This document shows, one piece after another, positions 10,904 through 18,893 of a stretch of 64,000 nucleotides of DNA; the stretch's first letter is position 1; every line of letters starts with the position of its first letter. The DNA is taken from positions 1 to 64,000 of the forward strand of contig JAHDEJ010000013.1 of assembly GCA_020628865.1 (NCBI GenBank), written 5' to 3'. The notes beneath the pieces are model-generated. The model saw nothing but the letters and a program-made list of their open reading frames with translations, was not told the origin of the DNA and made no database searches. Source of the stretch: Acidimicrobiales bacterium. GTDB lineage: Bacteria > Actinomycetota > Acidimicrobiia > Acidimicrobiales > SHLQ01. The translations under genes were made by a program, and so were the position numbers.

Positions 10904-12363
10904 TGACCCACGCACAGCCGGCGGCATTCGGCACCGCCCATTCCATCGCCGCCGCCGTCCGTTCCGGTGAGCGCACGGCGGCTTCGGTCGTCGACGAGCA
11001 CCTTGCACGAATCGATGCGGCCGAAGGCGAGGTCAACGCCTACAACCACGTGATGGCCGCCGAAGCCCGAGCCGCCGCGGCCGATCTCGATGTTCGAATC
11101 GCCGCAGGGGAAGACGTCGGCCCGCTCGCCGGCGTGCCCGTCACGCTCAAGGACAACATGTGCACGCGGGGCGTGCCCACGACCTGTTCGTCGAAGATTC
11201 TCGAAGGTTGGCATCCGCCGTACTCGGCCACCGTCGTCGACCGGCTCGCCGCCGCCGGCGCCATCGCCGTCGGCAAGGCGAACCTGGACGAGTTCGCCAT
11301 GGGGTCGTCCACCGAGAACTCGGCCTTCGGCCCCACGCGCAACCCACACAACCTCGGCACGGTGCCCGGTGGTTCCAGCGGGGGCAGCGCAGCGGCCGTG
11401 GCGGCCGGTTTCAGCCCGCTGTCCCTCGGCTCGGACACCGGTGGCTCCATCCGTCAGCCCGCCTCGTTCTGCGGGCTCGTCGGCGTGAAGCCCACCTACG
11501 GAGCGGTGTCTCGCTACGGGCTCATCGCCTTCGGCAGCAGCCTCGACCAGATCGGTCCGTTCGCCACCGACGTCGCCGATGCCGCGCTGAGCTACGAGGT
11601 GATCGCCGGTCACGACGAGCGGGATTCCACATCGGTCGCACAGCCGGCACTTGCCGTCTCGTCGAAGCTCGACGCCGGTGTCGAGGGTCTGCGCGTCGGC
11701 ATCATCAGCGAGATGGTCGGCGGTTCGATCGAGGGCCTCGCTCCCGATGTGCTCGCTCGTACGACGGCCGCCGCCGATGCGCTCGTGGCTGCGGGCGCAA
11801 CGGTTGACGAGTGCTCCATCCCCACCTCGATTCACGGCATCGCCGCGTACTACATGGTTGCCCCGGCCGAGGCGTCGTCGAACCTCGCCCGGTTCGATGG
11901 CGTTCGCTACGGCCTGCGTGAAGACGGCAACAACACGGCAGCGATGAACACGGCCAGTCGCACCGCAGGCTTCGGCGACGAGGTCAAGCGCCGGATCATG
12001 CTCGGCACCTACGCACTGTCCGCCGGATACCGGGACGCCTACTACGGCAAGGCCCAGCAGGTCCGGGCGAAGATGGCCGAAGAGTTCGCATCGGTGTACG
12101 AACGGTTCGACGTGCTCCTGACCCCCACGGCGCCGAGCACCGCGTTCGCGTTCGGGGCGAAGGCCGATCCGATGGCCATGTACCTGAACGATGTCTACAC
12201 GATCCCGTCGAACCTGGTCGGCCATCCGGCCATCTCCGTTCCGTTCGGCGCTGGCGACGACGGCATGCCGATCGGCGTGCAGGTGCTGGCCCCATTGATG
12301 GGCGAGGTCGTGATGTTCCAGGTCGCTGCCGAACTCGAACGAGCCGCTGGAGGTGCAGCATGA
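10903..12363 (+). CDS. gatA: Glutamyl-/aspartyl-tRNA amidotransferase subunit A
   Basis: 486 residues from the ATG at 10903, which overlaps the gatC stop as TGATG behind a strong GGGGGAGGAG ribosome-binding site. A GTG at 10900 is the alternative start. The amidase-signature triad is complete: K83, cis-Ser S158 in GGSSGGSA and nucleophile S182 in SDTGGSIRQPA. It hydrolyses glutamine to give ammonia to GatB. An ATGA overlap joins it to gatB. Confidence 0.97.
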   Translation: MTHAQPAAFGTAHSIAAAVRSGERTAASVVDEHLARIDAAEGEVNAYNHVMAAEARAAAADLDVRIAAGEDVGPLAGVPVTLKDNMCTRGVPTTCSSKILEGWHPPYSATVVDRLAAAGAIAVGKANLDEFAMGSSTENSAFGPTRNPHNLGTVPGGSSGGSAAAVAAGFSPLSLGSDTGGSIRQPASFCGLVGVKPTYGAVSRYGLIAFGSSLDQIGPFATDVADAALSYEVIAGHDERDSTSVAQPALAVSSKLDAGVEGLRVGIISEMVGGSIEGLAPDVLARTTAAADALVAAGATVDECSIPTSIHGIAAYYMVAPAEASSNLARFDGVRYGLREDGNNTAAMNTASRTAGFGDEVKRRIMLGTYALSAGYRDAYYGKAQQVRAKMAEEFASVYERFDVLLTPTAPSTAFAFGAKADPMAMYLNDVYTIPSNLVGHPAISVPFGAGDDGMPIGVQVLAPLMGEVVMFQVAAELERAAGGAA

Positions 12364-13865
12364 GCGACGCAAGCACAGGAGTGAGCGCAAGCGGGATGGC
12401 GCCGGTCGTGATGATCGACCGTGGTCCCGACATCCACGAACCGTCGATCCCTGACGACTGGGAACTCGTCTGCGGCCTCGAGGTCCATGTCGAGCTCTCC
12501 ACGGCGACGAAGCTGTTCTGCGGCTGTGCCAACGCGTTCGGCGCCGAGCCGAACACCAACGTGTGCCCCACGTGTCTCGGCCTGCCCGGCTCGCTGCCGG
12601 TCATCAACGAGAAGGCCGTGACCGACGCGATGCGCCTCGGTCGAGCCCTCAACTGCACGGTGCAGCCGGCGGTCATGGCCAGGAAGAACTACTTCTACCC
12701 GGACATGCCAAAGGACTTCCAGACCAGCCAATACGACAAGCCGACCAACGAGAACGGCTGGCTCGATCTGCCCGACGGCACCCGCATCAACGTCGAACGC
12801 GCCCACATCGAGGAAGACACGGGCAAGTCCACGCATGTGGGCGGCGACGGCCGGATCAGCTCGGCCGAGTATTCGCTGATCGACTACAACCGTGCCGGCG
12901 TGCCCCTGCTCGAGATCGTGAGCCGACCCGACATCCGCACGGCCGAGGAAGCGAAGGCCTACGTGTCCGAGCTGCGCGGGATCGTGCTCGCGTTGGGCGT
13001 CTCCGACGCCCGGATGGAGGAGGGCTCGATGCGGGTCGACGCCAACATCTCCGTCCGACCGCGTGGAACCGACGAGCTGCGGCTGCGATGCGAGGTGAAG
13101 AACATCAACTCGATCAGTTCGCTGGGCCGTGCCATCCAGCACGAAGCGAACCGTCACATCGACCTGTACCTCACAGGGGACCGGCCGATTCAGGAGACTC
13201 GGCACTGGGACGAGGAAGCCGGACGCACCCGGTCGGGGCGTTCGAAGGAAGACGCCGAGGACTACCGGTATTTCCCGGAACCCGATCTCGTTCCGCTCGA
13301 GCCGTCGGCCGAGGAACTGCAGGCGATCGACGAATCGATGCCGCAGCTTCCGGCCGCAATCCGCAGCGAGCTCATGACGGCCGCCGAGATCGGCGTCGAG
13401 GACGCCGGCCTGCTCGTCGACCGAGGGGACGCCGTGTTCGCCCTCGAGGCGATCGGCGCCGGAGCGGACGGCAGTCGTGTGGCCGTGCACCTCATCAACA
13501 ACCTCGCCGACGGGGTGGGCGCACTCACGCCCGCATCGTTCGCTGAACTTGTGGCGATGGAAACGGGTGGCGACCTGTCGTCGACCCAGACCAAGGAGGT
13601 GCTCGCCGAAATGGCCGGCACCGGCGGGTCCGCGAAGGACATCGCTGCCGCAAAGGGCTTCGAGGCGATGGACACGGGCGAGCTGGACGGGCTCATCGAC
13701 GGGCTGATCGCAGACCATGCCGACGAGTGGTCTCGTTTCTGTGGTGACGACGAGGGCGACGCCAAGAAGATGGCCGGGTTCTTCACCGGCCAGATCATGA
13801 AAGCCACCCGTGGGCAGGCCGACGGCAAGGTCGTCGCCCAGCTGCTGAACGCTCGGAAGGGCTGA
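12360..13865 (+). CDS. gatB: Glutamyl-/aspartyl-tRNA amidotransferase subunit B
   Basis: 501 residues. After a non-conserved N-terminal extension of about 35 residues comes WELVCGLEVHVELSTATKLF, then zinc ligands in FCGCANAFG and VCPTC, the kinase-like amidotransferase core (YNRAGVPLLEIVSRPD; MRVDANISVRP) and the C-terminal YqeY-like tRNA-binding domain. It phosphorylates the misacylated tRNA and transfers ammonia from GatA. It is coupled to gatA by ATGA. Confidence 0.97.
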   Translation: MSDASTGVSASGMAPVVMIDRGPDIHEPSIPDDWELVCGLEVHVELSTATKLFCGCANAFGAEPNTNVCPTCLGLPGSLPVINEKAVTDAMRLGRALNCTVQPAVMARKNYFYPDMPKDFQTSQYDKPTNENGWLDLPDGTRINVERAHIEEDTGKSTHVGGDGRISSAEYSLIDYNRAGVPLLEIVSRPDIRTAEEAKAYVSELRGIVLALGVSDARMEEGSMRVDANISVRPRGTDELRLRCEVKNINSISSLGRAIQHEANRHIDLYLTGDRPIQETRHWDEEAGRTRSGRSKEDAEDYRYFPEPDLVPLEPSAEELQAIDESMPQLPAAIRSELMTAAEIGVEDAGLLVDRGDAVFALEAIGAGADGSRVAVHLINNLADGVGALTPASFAELVAMETGGDLSSTQTKEVLAEMAGTGGSAKDIAAAKGFEAMDTGELDGLIDGLIADHADEWSRFCGDDEGDAKKMAGFFTGQIMKATRGQADGKVVAQLLNARKG

Positions 13866-13871
13866 ACCCGT

Positions 13872-14564
13872 ATGGACAATGCGGCGTTGCTCGCTGCCTA
13901 TGGAGAGGTTCGCAGCCGCTGCATGGAGATCGGACGGTCATTGACCGCCGAACAGGCGGCAACCGTGGCGCCGTGCTGCCCGGCGTGGACCGTCAAGGAT
14001 CTGTTCGCCCACATGGTCGGCGTGGCCGTGGACATGATCGAGGGCAACCTCGAAGGTGTGGCCACCGAGCCATGGGCGGATGCGCAGGTGGCCCGTCGGG
14101 TCGACGACGATCTGCCGACGATTCTCGAAGAGTGGGAGGGGACCGTCGAACAGATCGACGCGTTCCTGTCCAAGCTGGCCGATCGGATCCCGCCACCGTT
14201 CTTCATCGATGCGTGGACCCACGAGTGGGATGTCCGTCAGGCGCTCGGCCTCGCTGCGGTTCCGGATCTGGTCCTGCCGCGCTACGTGCGGGACGCGATC
14301 GTCGAGCGGAACCAACAGTTGGCGGTCGAGCACGGGCTGGCACCGACCCGGCTGGTGATCGAAGACGGCGATCACAGCACCGACGCCGTTCTGGGCGTGG
14401 GTGAGCCCGAGGCGGTCGTGGCGATGACCATCTTCGAGTACATGCGTTTGACCATGGGACGCCGCAGCCAAGAGCAGATTTCGGCGATCGCACCCGGGGC
14501 CGCCACCGACGTGCTGGTGATCTGGTCCCCGGCGGTACGGGACATCGTCGACCCCGTCCTCTGA
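13872..14564 (+). CDS. Maleylpyruvate-isomerase-like (DinB-fold, mycothiol-type) protein
   Basis: 230 residues. CPAWTVKDLFAHMVGVAVDM and DAWTHEWDVRQALGL carry the spaced His residues of the metal-binding DinB/maleylpyruvate isomerase N-terminal domain common in actinobacteria. A C-terminal domain of about 80 residues (TRLVIEDGD...) fits the two-domain form. Characterised members are mycothiol-dependent thiol transferases or isomerases. It begins 6 bp after gatB and is probably co-transcribed with it. The substrate is unknown. Confidence 0.8.
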   Translation: MDNAALLAAYGEVRSRCMEIGRSLTAEQAATVAPCCPAWTVKDLFAHMVGVAVDMIEGNLEGVATEPWADAQVARRVDDDLPTILEEWEGTVEQIDAFLSKLADRIPPPFFIDAWTHEWDVRQALGLAAVPDLVLPRYVRDAIVERNQQLAVEHGLAPTRLVIEDGDHSTDAVLGVGEPEAVVAMTIFEYMRLTMGRRSQEQISAIAPGAATDVLVIWSPAVRDIVDPVL

Positions 14565-14573
14565 GACGGCGCG

Positions 14574-14596
14574 ATTTTTCGGCGCGTCCGAAAAAT
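14574..14596. repeat. Inverted repeat downstream of the gat operon
   Basis: ATTTTTCGG and CCGAAAAAT flank a 5-nt loop, 9 bp after the end of the DinB-like gene. The stem is AT-rich at its base, so it may be a weak terminator or a protein site. Confidence 0.45.
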
Positions 14597-14707
14597 TCTC
14601 TGATGGCTGCAAGAAACTGGCGGTCGTTGACGTATTGGTGAGTGATGAGTCGATCCGACCCAGGCAAAGCTGCCTGGCGGTTCCAAGTTCGAGGAGGGAC
14701 GTCAACC

Positions 14708-14821
14708 ATGGCTGAAACCTGGCGCCACGTCGTGCGTAGAACACTTGCTGCGATCTCCGTGCTGGAACCGCCGTCGGAACCCCTGCGTCCAACGGACAAA
14801 GGCGGGCACAAAGACACCTGA
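14708..14821 (+). CDS. Candidate small protein of 37 residues
   Basis: The ATG at 14708 is preceded at normal distance by GAGGAGGG, one of the strongest ribosome-binding sites in the region. The product starts MAETWRHVVRRTLAAISVLE, a basic amphipathic N-terminal half, and ends in a polar tail (TDKGGHKDT). An in-frame ATG at 14645 would give 58 residues but has a poorer site. The ORF stops 20 bp before the large nested hairpin, as a one-gene transcript would. No homologue is recognised. Confidence 0.4.
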   Translation: MAETWRHVVRRTLAAISVLEPPSEPLRPTDKGGHKDT

Positions 14822-14840
14822 CCTACAGCGGCGAGTGGGA

Positions 14841-14884
14841 GCACCCCCGGGTTGAAGTCTGACTTCGCCATGGCCCGGGGGTGC
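14841..14884. terminator. Nested inverted repeat (two-stem hairpin)
   Basis: Outer arms GCACCCCCGGG (14841-14851) and CCCGGGGGTGC (14874-14884) are perfect 11-bp complements. The loop itself contains GAAGTC/GACTTC (14854-14866). The structure would be very stable. It could terminate the small ORF transcript or be a leader of the sigma gene, which starts 133 bp downstream. Confidence 0.5.
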
Positions 14885-15016
14885 ACGCCGCTGGCACTGA
14901 AGTTGGGCTGGGGGGTGGGCCCCGGCCCGGCACAGTGGTCACACGGCCCATTTTCTATGCAGCACGTCTCGTGGCATCCTCGATACGGTGCGGTGGCGAG
15001 TGGGAGACGAAGTTTG

Positions 15017-16147
15017 ATGACGAGCACGCTTGTCGACGACAGCTTTCACCAAACGTTCTCCCAAGCGCAGAGCGGTCATCCGGCGGCGTTGCAGGCTGTG
15101 GTCGGCGAGTTCATCCCGCCGGTCGAGTACTTCCTTCGCCGGCGAGGCGTGTCGGATCCCGAGAGCACCGCAAACAGCGTGGTCGAACGGGCCCTCCGTT
15201 CTGGCGACGCCGATCGTATGGTCCACGCTGCGGCGTTTCGGAGCTATGTCTTTGCGATCGCCCGCAACGAGGTGGTGAATCAGCATCGCTACCGCGGACG
15301 ACGTGTGACACTCGATCTGGTGGACGATCCGGCGGAAGTCGGAAGCTTGGCAACCGCTCCCGGAGCCGAGACCCTGGTGCTCTCCTCGATGGCAGTCGAC
15401 GAACTGCTGTCCCATGTCAGCCATGAACAGGCTGAAGTCATCGAACTCCGAGTCTTGGAAGGCCAGACGCTTGAAGCGACGGCGAAAATCCTCGGCAAGT
15501 CCGTTCCGGCAGTGACCTCGCTGCAGTACCGCGGGCTCGCTCGGCTGCGTCAGGCGGTGTCCGTCGTTGTCGCGCTCGTCGTGGTGCTTCTGGTGTCACG
15601 ACTGCTGGATCGTGACACCGTCGATGCGCCGGTCATCAGCGATGACACCGGCGTCGTGGATGTGCCGATGGTGGATCCGGATCGCATGGAGGGGTCGAGG
15701 TTCGATGTCGAGTCGGTTGAGGCGCAGCAAGCGCGGGCGATCGGCGCAGGCACAACTGACGCGCCGATATTCGCTGTCCACACCGAACCGTTGGCGCTGA
15801 TGCCTGAACCGGCAGACCAGGCTGGGGAACCAAAGCCAGTCGGCGCCACAGCTGCGGCGGTGGGGCCAGCCAGCGCCAGCACTTCCACCCGCGACGACGT
15901 CGTCGCAACATCGGATGAAACTCAGCCGATTACGTACGAGGTTCGCTGGGCCGCGGAGCCCGCGGTAGAGGCGGCAAACAATTCGGGCGCTGATGCGGAA
16001 ACGGGTGAGGCGGTTTCGACGAATCAGGCCAAGGGCAACGCACGCGGAATCGAGAAGAGCGCTGGCTGCGACAAGGCCAACGGCCGAAGCGGCAAGACCC
16101 CAGCGACGTGTGCGGCGAGCCTCGCCGACCTCCACGCCTCTCGTTAG
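15017..16147 (+). CDS. ECF-type sigma factor fused to a transmembrane anchor and extracytoplasmic tail
   Basis: 376 residues from the ATG at 15017. Residues 20-95 look like sigma region 2 (FRSYVFAIARNEVVNQHRYR). Residues 125-178 look like region 4 with its helix-turn-helix (EGQTLEATAKILGKSVPAVT, then LQYRGLARLRQ). A 19-residue hydrophobic helix (VSVVVALVVVLLVSRLL) follows directly, and about 175 Ala/Glu-rich residues come after it with two Cys near the C-terminus. ECF factors are normally about 200 residues and soluble, with a separate membrane anti-sigma; no anti-sigma gene is adjacent here. Upstream in-frame ATGs would place the start inside the nested hairpin. Confidence 0.75.
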   Translation: MTSTLVDDSFHQTFSQAQSGHPAALQAVVGEFIPPVEYFLRRRGVSDPESTANSVVERALRSGDADRMVHAAAFRSYVFAIARNEVVNQHRYRGRRVTLDLVDDPAEVGSLATAPGAETLVLSSMAVDELLSHVSHEQAEVIELRVLEGQTLEATAKILGKSVPAVTSLQYRGLARLRQAVSVVVALVVVLLVSRLLDRDTVDAPVISDDTGVVDVPMVDPDRMEGSRFDVESVEAQQARAIGAGTTDAPIFAVHTEPLALMPEPADQAGEPKPVGATAAAVGPASASTSTRDDVVATSDETQPITYEVRWAAEPAVEAANNSGADAETGEAVSTNQAKGNARGIEKSAGCDKANGRSGKTPATCAASLADLHASR

Positions 16148-16162
16148 CAGTCACACGCCAAT

Positions 16163-16201
16163 GGTGCCTGGCACCTTCAGCATCCAAAGGGGCCTGGCAC
16201 C
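16163..16201. repeat. 26-bp-spaced dyad repeat, locus 1 (two units)
   Basis: GGTGCCTGGCACC at 16163 and GGGGCCTGGCACC (one change) at 16189 are exactly 26 bp apart, starting 16 bp after the sigma-factor stop. The flanks ATGGTGCC and GGCACCAT also pair, so the pair can fold into one hairpin. It belongs to the same family as the arrays at 26652 and 55839. Confidence 0.8.
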
Positions 16202-16308
16202 ATTCCCTGTGGGTGAGCGGGTGGTCACGGTGGGTCGTGTGTCGGACGTGTCGCGAATGTGTCATTTCGATTAACACCTCCCGAAACGACCGGCCTAGCG
16301 TCTTCGCC

Positions 16309-16500
16309 ATGAGCGAACTTGAAGTCGAAGTGACCCTCGCCAGTGCGAGCGAACGCCGCCGCCTCTGGATCACCGCCATCCCCGGAATTCGTCCAGGCCG
16401 ACGCCTGCGGATTGATCACCCAACGGAACCGCACCGTTGGTGGAGGGTCATCGAAGTGGGGCAGATGCGCCTGCGCGACCTGCCGATGAGCCCGGCATGA
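16309..16500 (+). CDS. Small basic protein of 63 residues
   Basis: The ATG at 16309 opens a 63-residue frame: an acidic beta-like start (MSELEVEVTLAS), an Arg-rich centre (RRRLWITAIPGIRPGRRLRI) and a Trp-containing end (HRWWRVIEVGQMRLRDLP). The pattern suggests a small beta-barrel-like domain. It overlaps the next micro-ORF as ATGA. No family is recognised; its reality is supported by the coupling and by normal codon usage. Confidence 0.5.
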   Translation: MSELEVEVTLASASERRRLWITAIPGIRPGRRLRIDHPTEPHRWWRVIEVGQMRLRDLPMSPA

Positions 16501-16571
16501 CGATCATGCGACTCGTGCTGGCGTTCGGTCGCCGTCGCCAGCGGATCCACGCCGTTCTGAACGGCCGCTGA
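16497..16571 (+). CDS. Micro-ORF of 24 residues coupled to the preceding gene
   Basis: Starts inside the stop of the 63-residue gene (ATGA) and encodes a very basic peptide, MTIMRLVLAFGRRRQRIHAV and four more residues. It would be translated by re-initiation. Possible meanings are a tiny membrane- or RNA-interacting peptide, or chance. The convergent MATE gene ends 17 bp away. Confidence 0.35.
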   Translation: MTIMRLVLAFGRRRQRIHAVLNGR

Positions 16572-16587
16572 CCGACCGGGTGTCGGA

Positions 16588-17925
16588 CTAGCCCGCGCCG
16601 AGCACGAGCCAGCGATCGGACCGGAAGCGCCAGATCAGGCCGAGCCCCCGCACGACCATCAGGACCCAGATCGCCCCCCAGAGCCAGCCCAGTCCGAGGC
16701 CCATCGCCGGGACGAGCAGGGCCAGGGGTACGAAAATCACTGCGGCGCTGGCCATGGCCCACGCCAGGAACGTCATGTCGCCGGCGCCGATGAGCACACC
16801 ATCGAGCGCAAAGACGAGGCCGTTGAGCGGTTGCATGAGGGCGAGGTGGATGAGGGCGATCGTCGCCAGCGAGACCACGGCGGCATCGTTCGTGAACACG
16901 TGGGGGAGGAACGGCGCTCCCAGCCCGAAGATCGCCATCGCCACGACGCCGACGACCACGCCCCAATAGAGACACCGCGCGCCGGCTGCGCGGGCGCCAT
17001 CCTCGTCGCCGGAGCCGAGGAATCGACCCATCATCGACTGGCCGGCAATCGCCACGGCGTCGAGCGCCAGCGCCGTGAAGATGAACAGCTGGAAGGCGAT
17101 CTCGTGGGCAGCGAGGGCTTCGGTGCTGATCCGGCTCGCCGCCGCCACCGAGACCGTGAACGACCCGCGCAGCGCAACGGTTCGGACGAAGAGGGTTCCG
17201 CCCACTCGGAGCAGGCGCACGATCTCGGCGAGGTCGGGCGACAGCTGTGTGCCTCTCGCGATCACGTCTCGGCCGATCCACAGGAGGTAGGCGCCGGCGC
17301 CGAGCCACTGCGCCACCACGGTGGCGAACGCCGACGCGCCGATCTCCATGTCGAAGCCGACGATCAGAATGAGTTCCAACACGAGGTTGAAGATTGCTGT
17401 GCCGACAGCAACCCAGAAGGGGCGGGCCGTGTCCTGCAGGCCCCGGAGGTAGCCGACCCCGCTGAGCGTGAGCAGCATGGCCGGCAGGCCCCAGAGGCTG
17501 ATTGTGAAGTAGATGCGGGCCTGCTCCAGCACGGCCTCGGCGTTGCCGTCGTCCGTCTCGCCGAGCAGCCGAAGCAGCGGTTCGGCGAAGATCCAGAGGG
17601 CGAGCCCCAGCAGGATGCCCATCGCTCCGGCCAGCCACAGCCCCTGGACGGCCTGATGGGCGGCGCGGCCGTGCTCGTTTGCGCCCATGAGACGGGAGAC
17701 GGCCGCCGTCGTTCCGTACGCGAGGAAGATCATGATGGCGTGAGCGGTCAGCAGCGTCTGGCCGGCCACGGCGAGGCCGGCGAGCTCGTTGGTGCCGAGC
17801 AGATTGCCGACAACGGCCGTGTCGGCGAGGACGTAGAGCGGCTCGGCGATCAGCGCGCCGAGCGCCGGGATTCCCAGTCGGGCAATCTCCCGATCCAGAA
17901 GCTTGGTTGCCTCGCTCCTCGCCAC
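16588..17925 (-). CDS. MATE-family efflux transporter (DinF-like)
   Basis: 445 residues with about 12 transmembrane helices in two related halves. GIPALGALIAEPLYVLADTA at the N-terminus and LRGLQDTARPFWVAVGTAIF in the middle are characteristic of the DinF branch of the MATE superfamily, which exports cationic or toxic compounds with H+ or Na+. It is monocistronic and divergent from the acyl-CoA operon. The substrate is unknown. Confidence 0.92.
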   Translation of the reverse strand: MARSEATKLLDREIARLGIPALGALIAEPLYVLADTAVVGNLLGTNELAGLAVAGQTLLTAHAIMIFLAYGTTAAVSRLMGANEHGRAAHQAVQGLWLAGAMGILLGLALWIFAEPLLRLLGETDDGNAEAVLEQARIYFTISLWGLPAMLLTLSGVGYLRGLQDTARPFWVAVGTAIFNLVLELILIVGFDMEIGASAFATVVAQWLGAGAYLLWIGRDVIARGTQLSPDLAEIVRLLRVGGTLFVRTVALRGSFTVSVAAASRISTEALAAHEIAFQLFIFTALALDAVAIAGQSMMGRFLGSGDEDGARAAGARCLYWGVVVGVVAMAIFGLGAPFLPHVFTNDAAVVSLATIALIHLALMQPLNGLVFALDGVLIGAGDMTFLAWAMASAAVIFVPLALLVPAMGLGLGWLWGAIWVLMVVRGLGLIWRFRSDRWLVLGAG

Positions 17926-17987
17926 CGCCGCAGCCTACGAGGGCGCCTCGGGGATGCTGCAGGCGAAGTCCCGGCCGTATGGGAGCG

Positions 17988-18009
17988 AATAGTCGGATGT
18001 CCGAGTATT
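17988..18009. promoter_or_regulatory. Probable operator for the MarR regulator, site 1
   Basis: Half-sites AATAGTCGGA and TCCGAGTATT flank a TG centre; they are complementary at 9 of 10 positions. The site lies 52 bp upstream of the SDR gene. A near-identical site lies at 19772-19793, upstream of the MarR gene itself, so both are probably bound by that regulator. Confidence 0.65.
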
Positions 18010-18060
18010 CTGCCGATCACATGGATTCACCCGGAGCACGGCTCCGCAGGAGGTACAGCA

Positions 18061-18843
18061 ATGTTGGACGTTGACGGCGCATCCGCAGTCGTGACCGGTG
18101 GCGCTTCGGGCCTTGGATACGGCTGTGCCGCCAAGCTCGCCGCCAATGGTGCAAAGGTGCTCATCGCCGACCTCGACGAGGAGAAGGGCAACGCAGCTGC
18201 CTCCGAGTTCGGTGGCATGTTTGTCAAGGCCGACGTCGCCGACGAGGAGCAGATGGCTGCTGCGATGCTCGCGGCCAGCGAGATGGGTCCGCTACGTGCC
18301 TGCGTGAACGCGGCCGGCATCGGCCACGCCATGCGTACGGTCAACCGCTCGGGTGAGCCGTTCGACCTCGCCCAGTTCGAGTTCGTCGTCCGCGTCAACC
18401 TCATCGGCACGTTCAACTGCACGCGCCTCGCTGCAGCCGAGATGTCGAAGACCGAGCCGCTCGCCGACGGCGAGCGCGGCTCCATCGTGAACTTCGCCTC
18501 GGTGGCGGCGTTCGACGGCCAGATCGGTCAGGCCGCCTACTCGGCCACCAAGGCCGGCATCGTCGGTATGACCCTCCCGATCGCCCGCGACCTCAGCAGC
18601 ATCGGCGTGCGCGTCAACACCGTCGCTCCCGGCCTCTTCGACACCCCCATCTACGACAAGATGGCTGCCGGTGGCCGTGACCCGCAGGAGTTCAAGGACA
18701 CGCTCGGCGCAAGCGTCCTGTTCCCGAAGCGCCTCGGCTTCTCCGACGAGCTCGGCAGCATGGTCTACGAACTTGTGACCAACAGCTACATGAACGGCGA
18801 GACGATCCGCGTCGATGCGGGCGTCCGCCTTCCGCCGAAGTAG
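18061..18843 (+). CDS. Short-chain dehydrogenase, 3-hydroxyacyl-CoA dehydrogenase type II-like
   Basis: 260 residues. NAD-binding TGGASGLG at residues 12-19, catalytic S147 (NFASVAAF), Y160 and K164 (YSATK), and the LFDTPIYDKM/FPKRLG C-terminus closely resemble HSD10-type enzymes. Those oxidise 3-hydroxy-2-methylbutyryl-CoA and related 3-hydroxyacyl-CoAs. An AGGAGG site precedes the ATG. It forms an operon with the crotonase and fits branched acyl-CoA breakdown. Confidence 0.88.
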   Translation: MLDVDGASAVVTGGASGLGYGCAAKLAANGAKVLIADLDEEKGNAAASEFGGMFVKADVADEEQMAAAMLAASEMGPLRACVNAAGIGHAMRTVNRSGEPFDLAQFEFVVRVNLIGTFNCTRLAAAEMSKTEPLADGERGSIVNFASVAAFDGQIGQAAYSATKAGIVGMTLPIARDLSSIGVRVNTVAPGLFDTPIYDKMAAGGRDPQEFKDTLGASVLFPKRLGFSDELGSMVYELVTNSYMNGETIRVDAGVRLPPK

Positions 18844-18893
18844 TCCCGGAACCTTCCAAACCGCTCAACCACATCGATCCCAGGGGGAACACC

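Larger units (their letters stand above)
14565..15016. other. Structured 450-bp region with one small ORF and several inverted repeats
   Basis: This stretch holds an AT-rich inverted repeat (14574-14596), a 7-bp hairpin CCAGGCA/TGCCTGG (14660-14677), a short ORF with a good ribosome-binding site (14708-14821) and a large nested hairpin (14841-14884). It does not match a riboswitch class I can name. The rest of the region up to the sigma gene is G-rich and otherwise featureless. Confidence 0.6.

Noticed and set aside
14645-14720. Possible cyclic-di-GMP (GEMM-like) or other riboswitch
   Set aside because: A GCAAAGC and GGGACGTCAACC resemblance was noted, but the conserved order and tetraloop/receptor of GEMM are not there. 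No known class could be fitted.
14852-15016. Upstream start for the sigma-factor gene
   Set aside because: The in-frame ATG at 14852 lies inside the nested hairpin, and the added 55 residues do not look like sigma region 1 or 2. The ATG at 15017 fits the ECF domain start.
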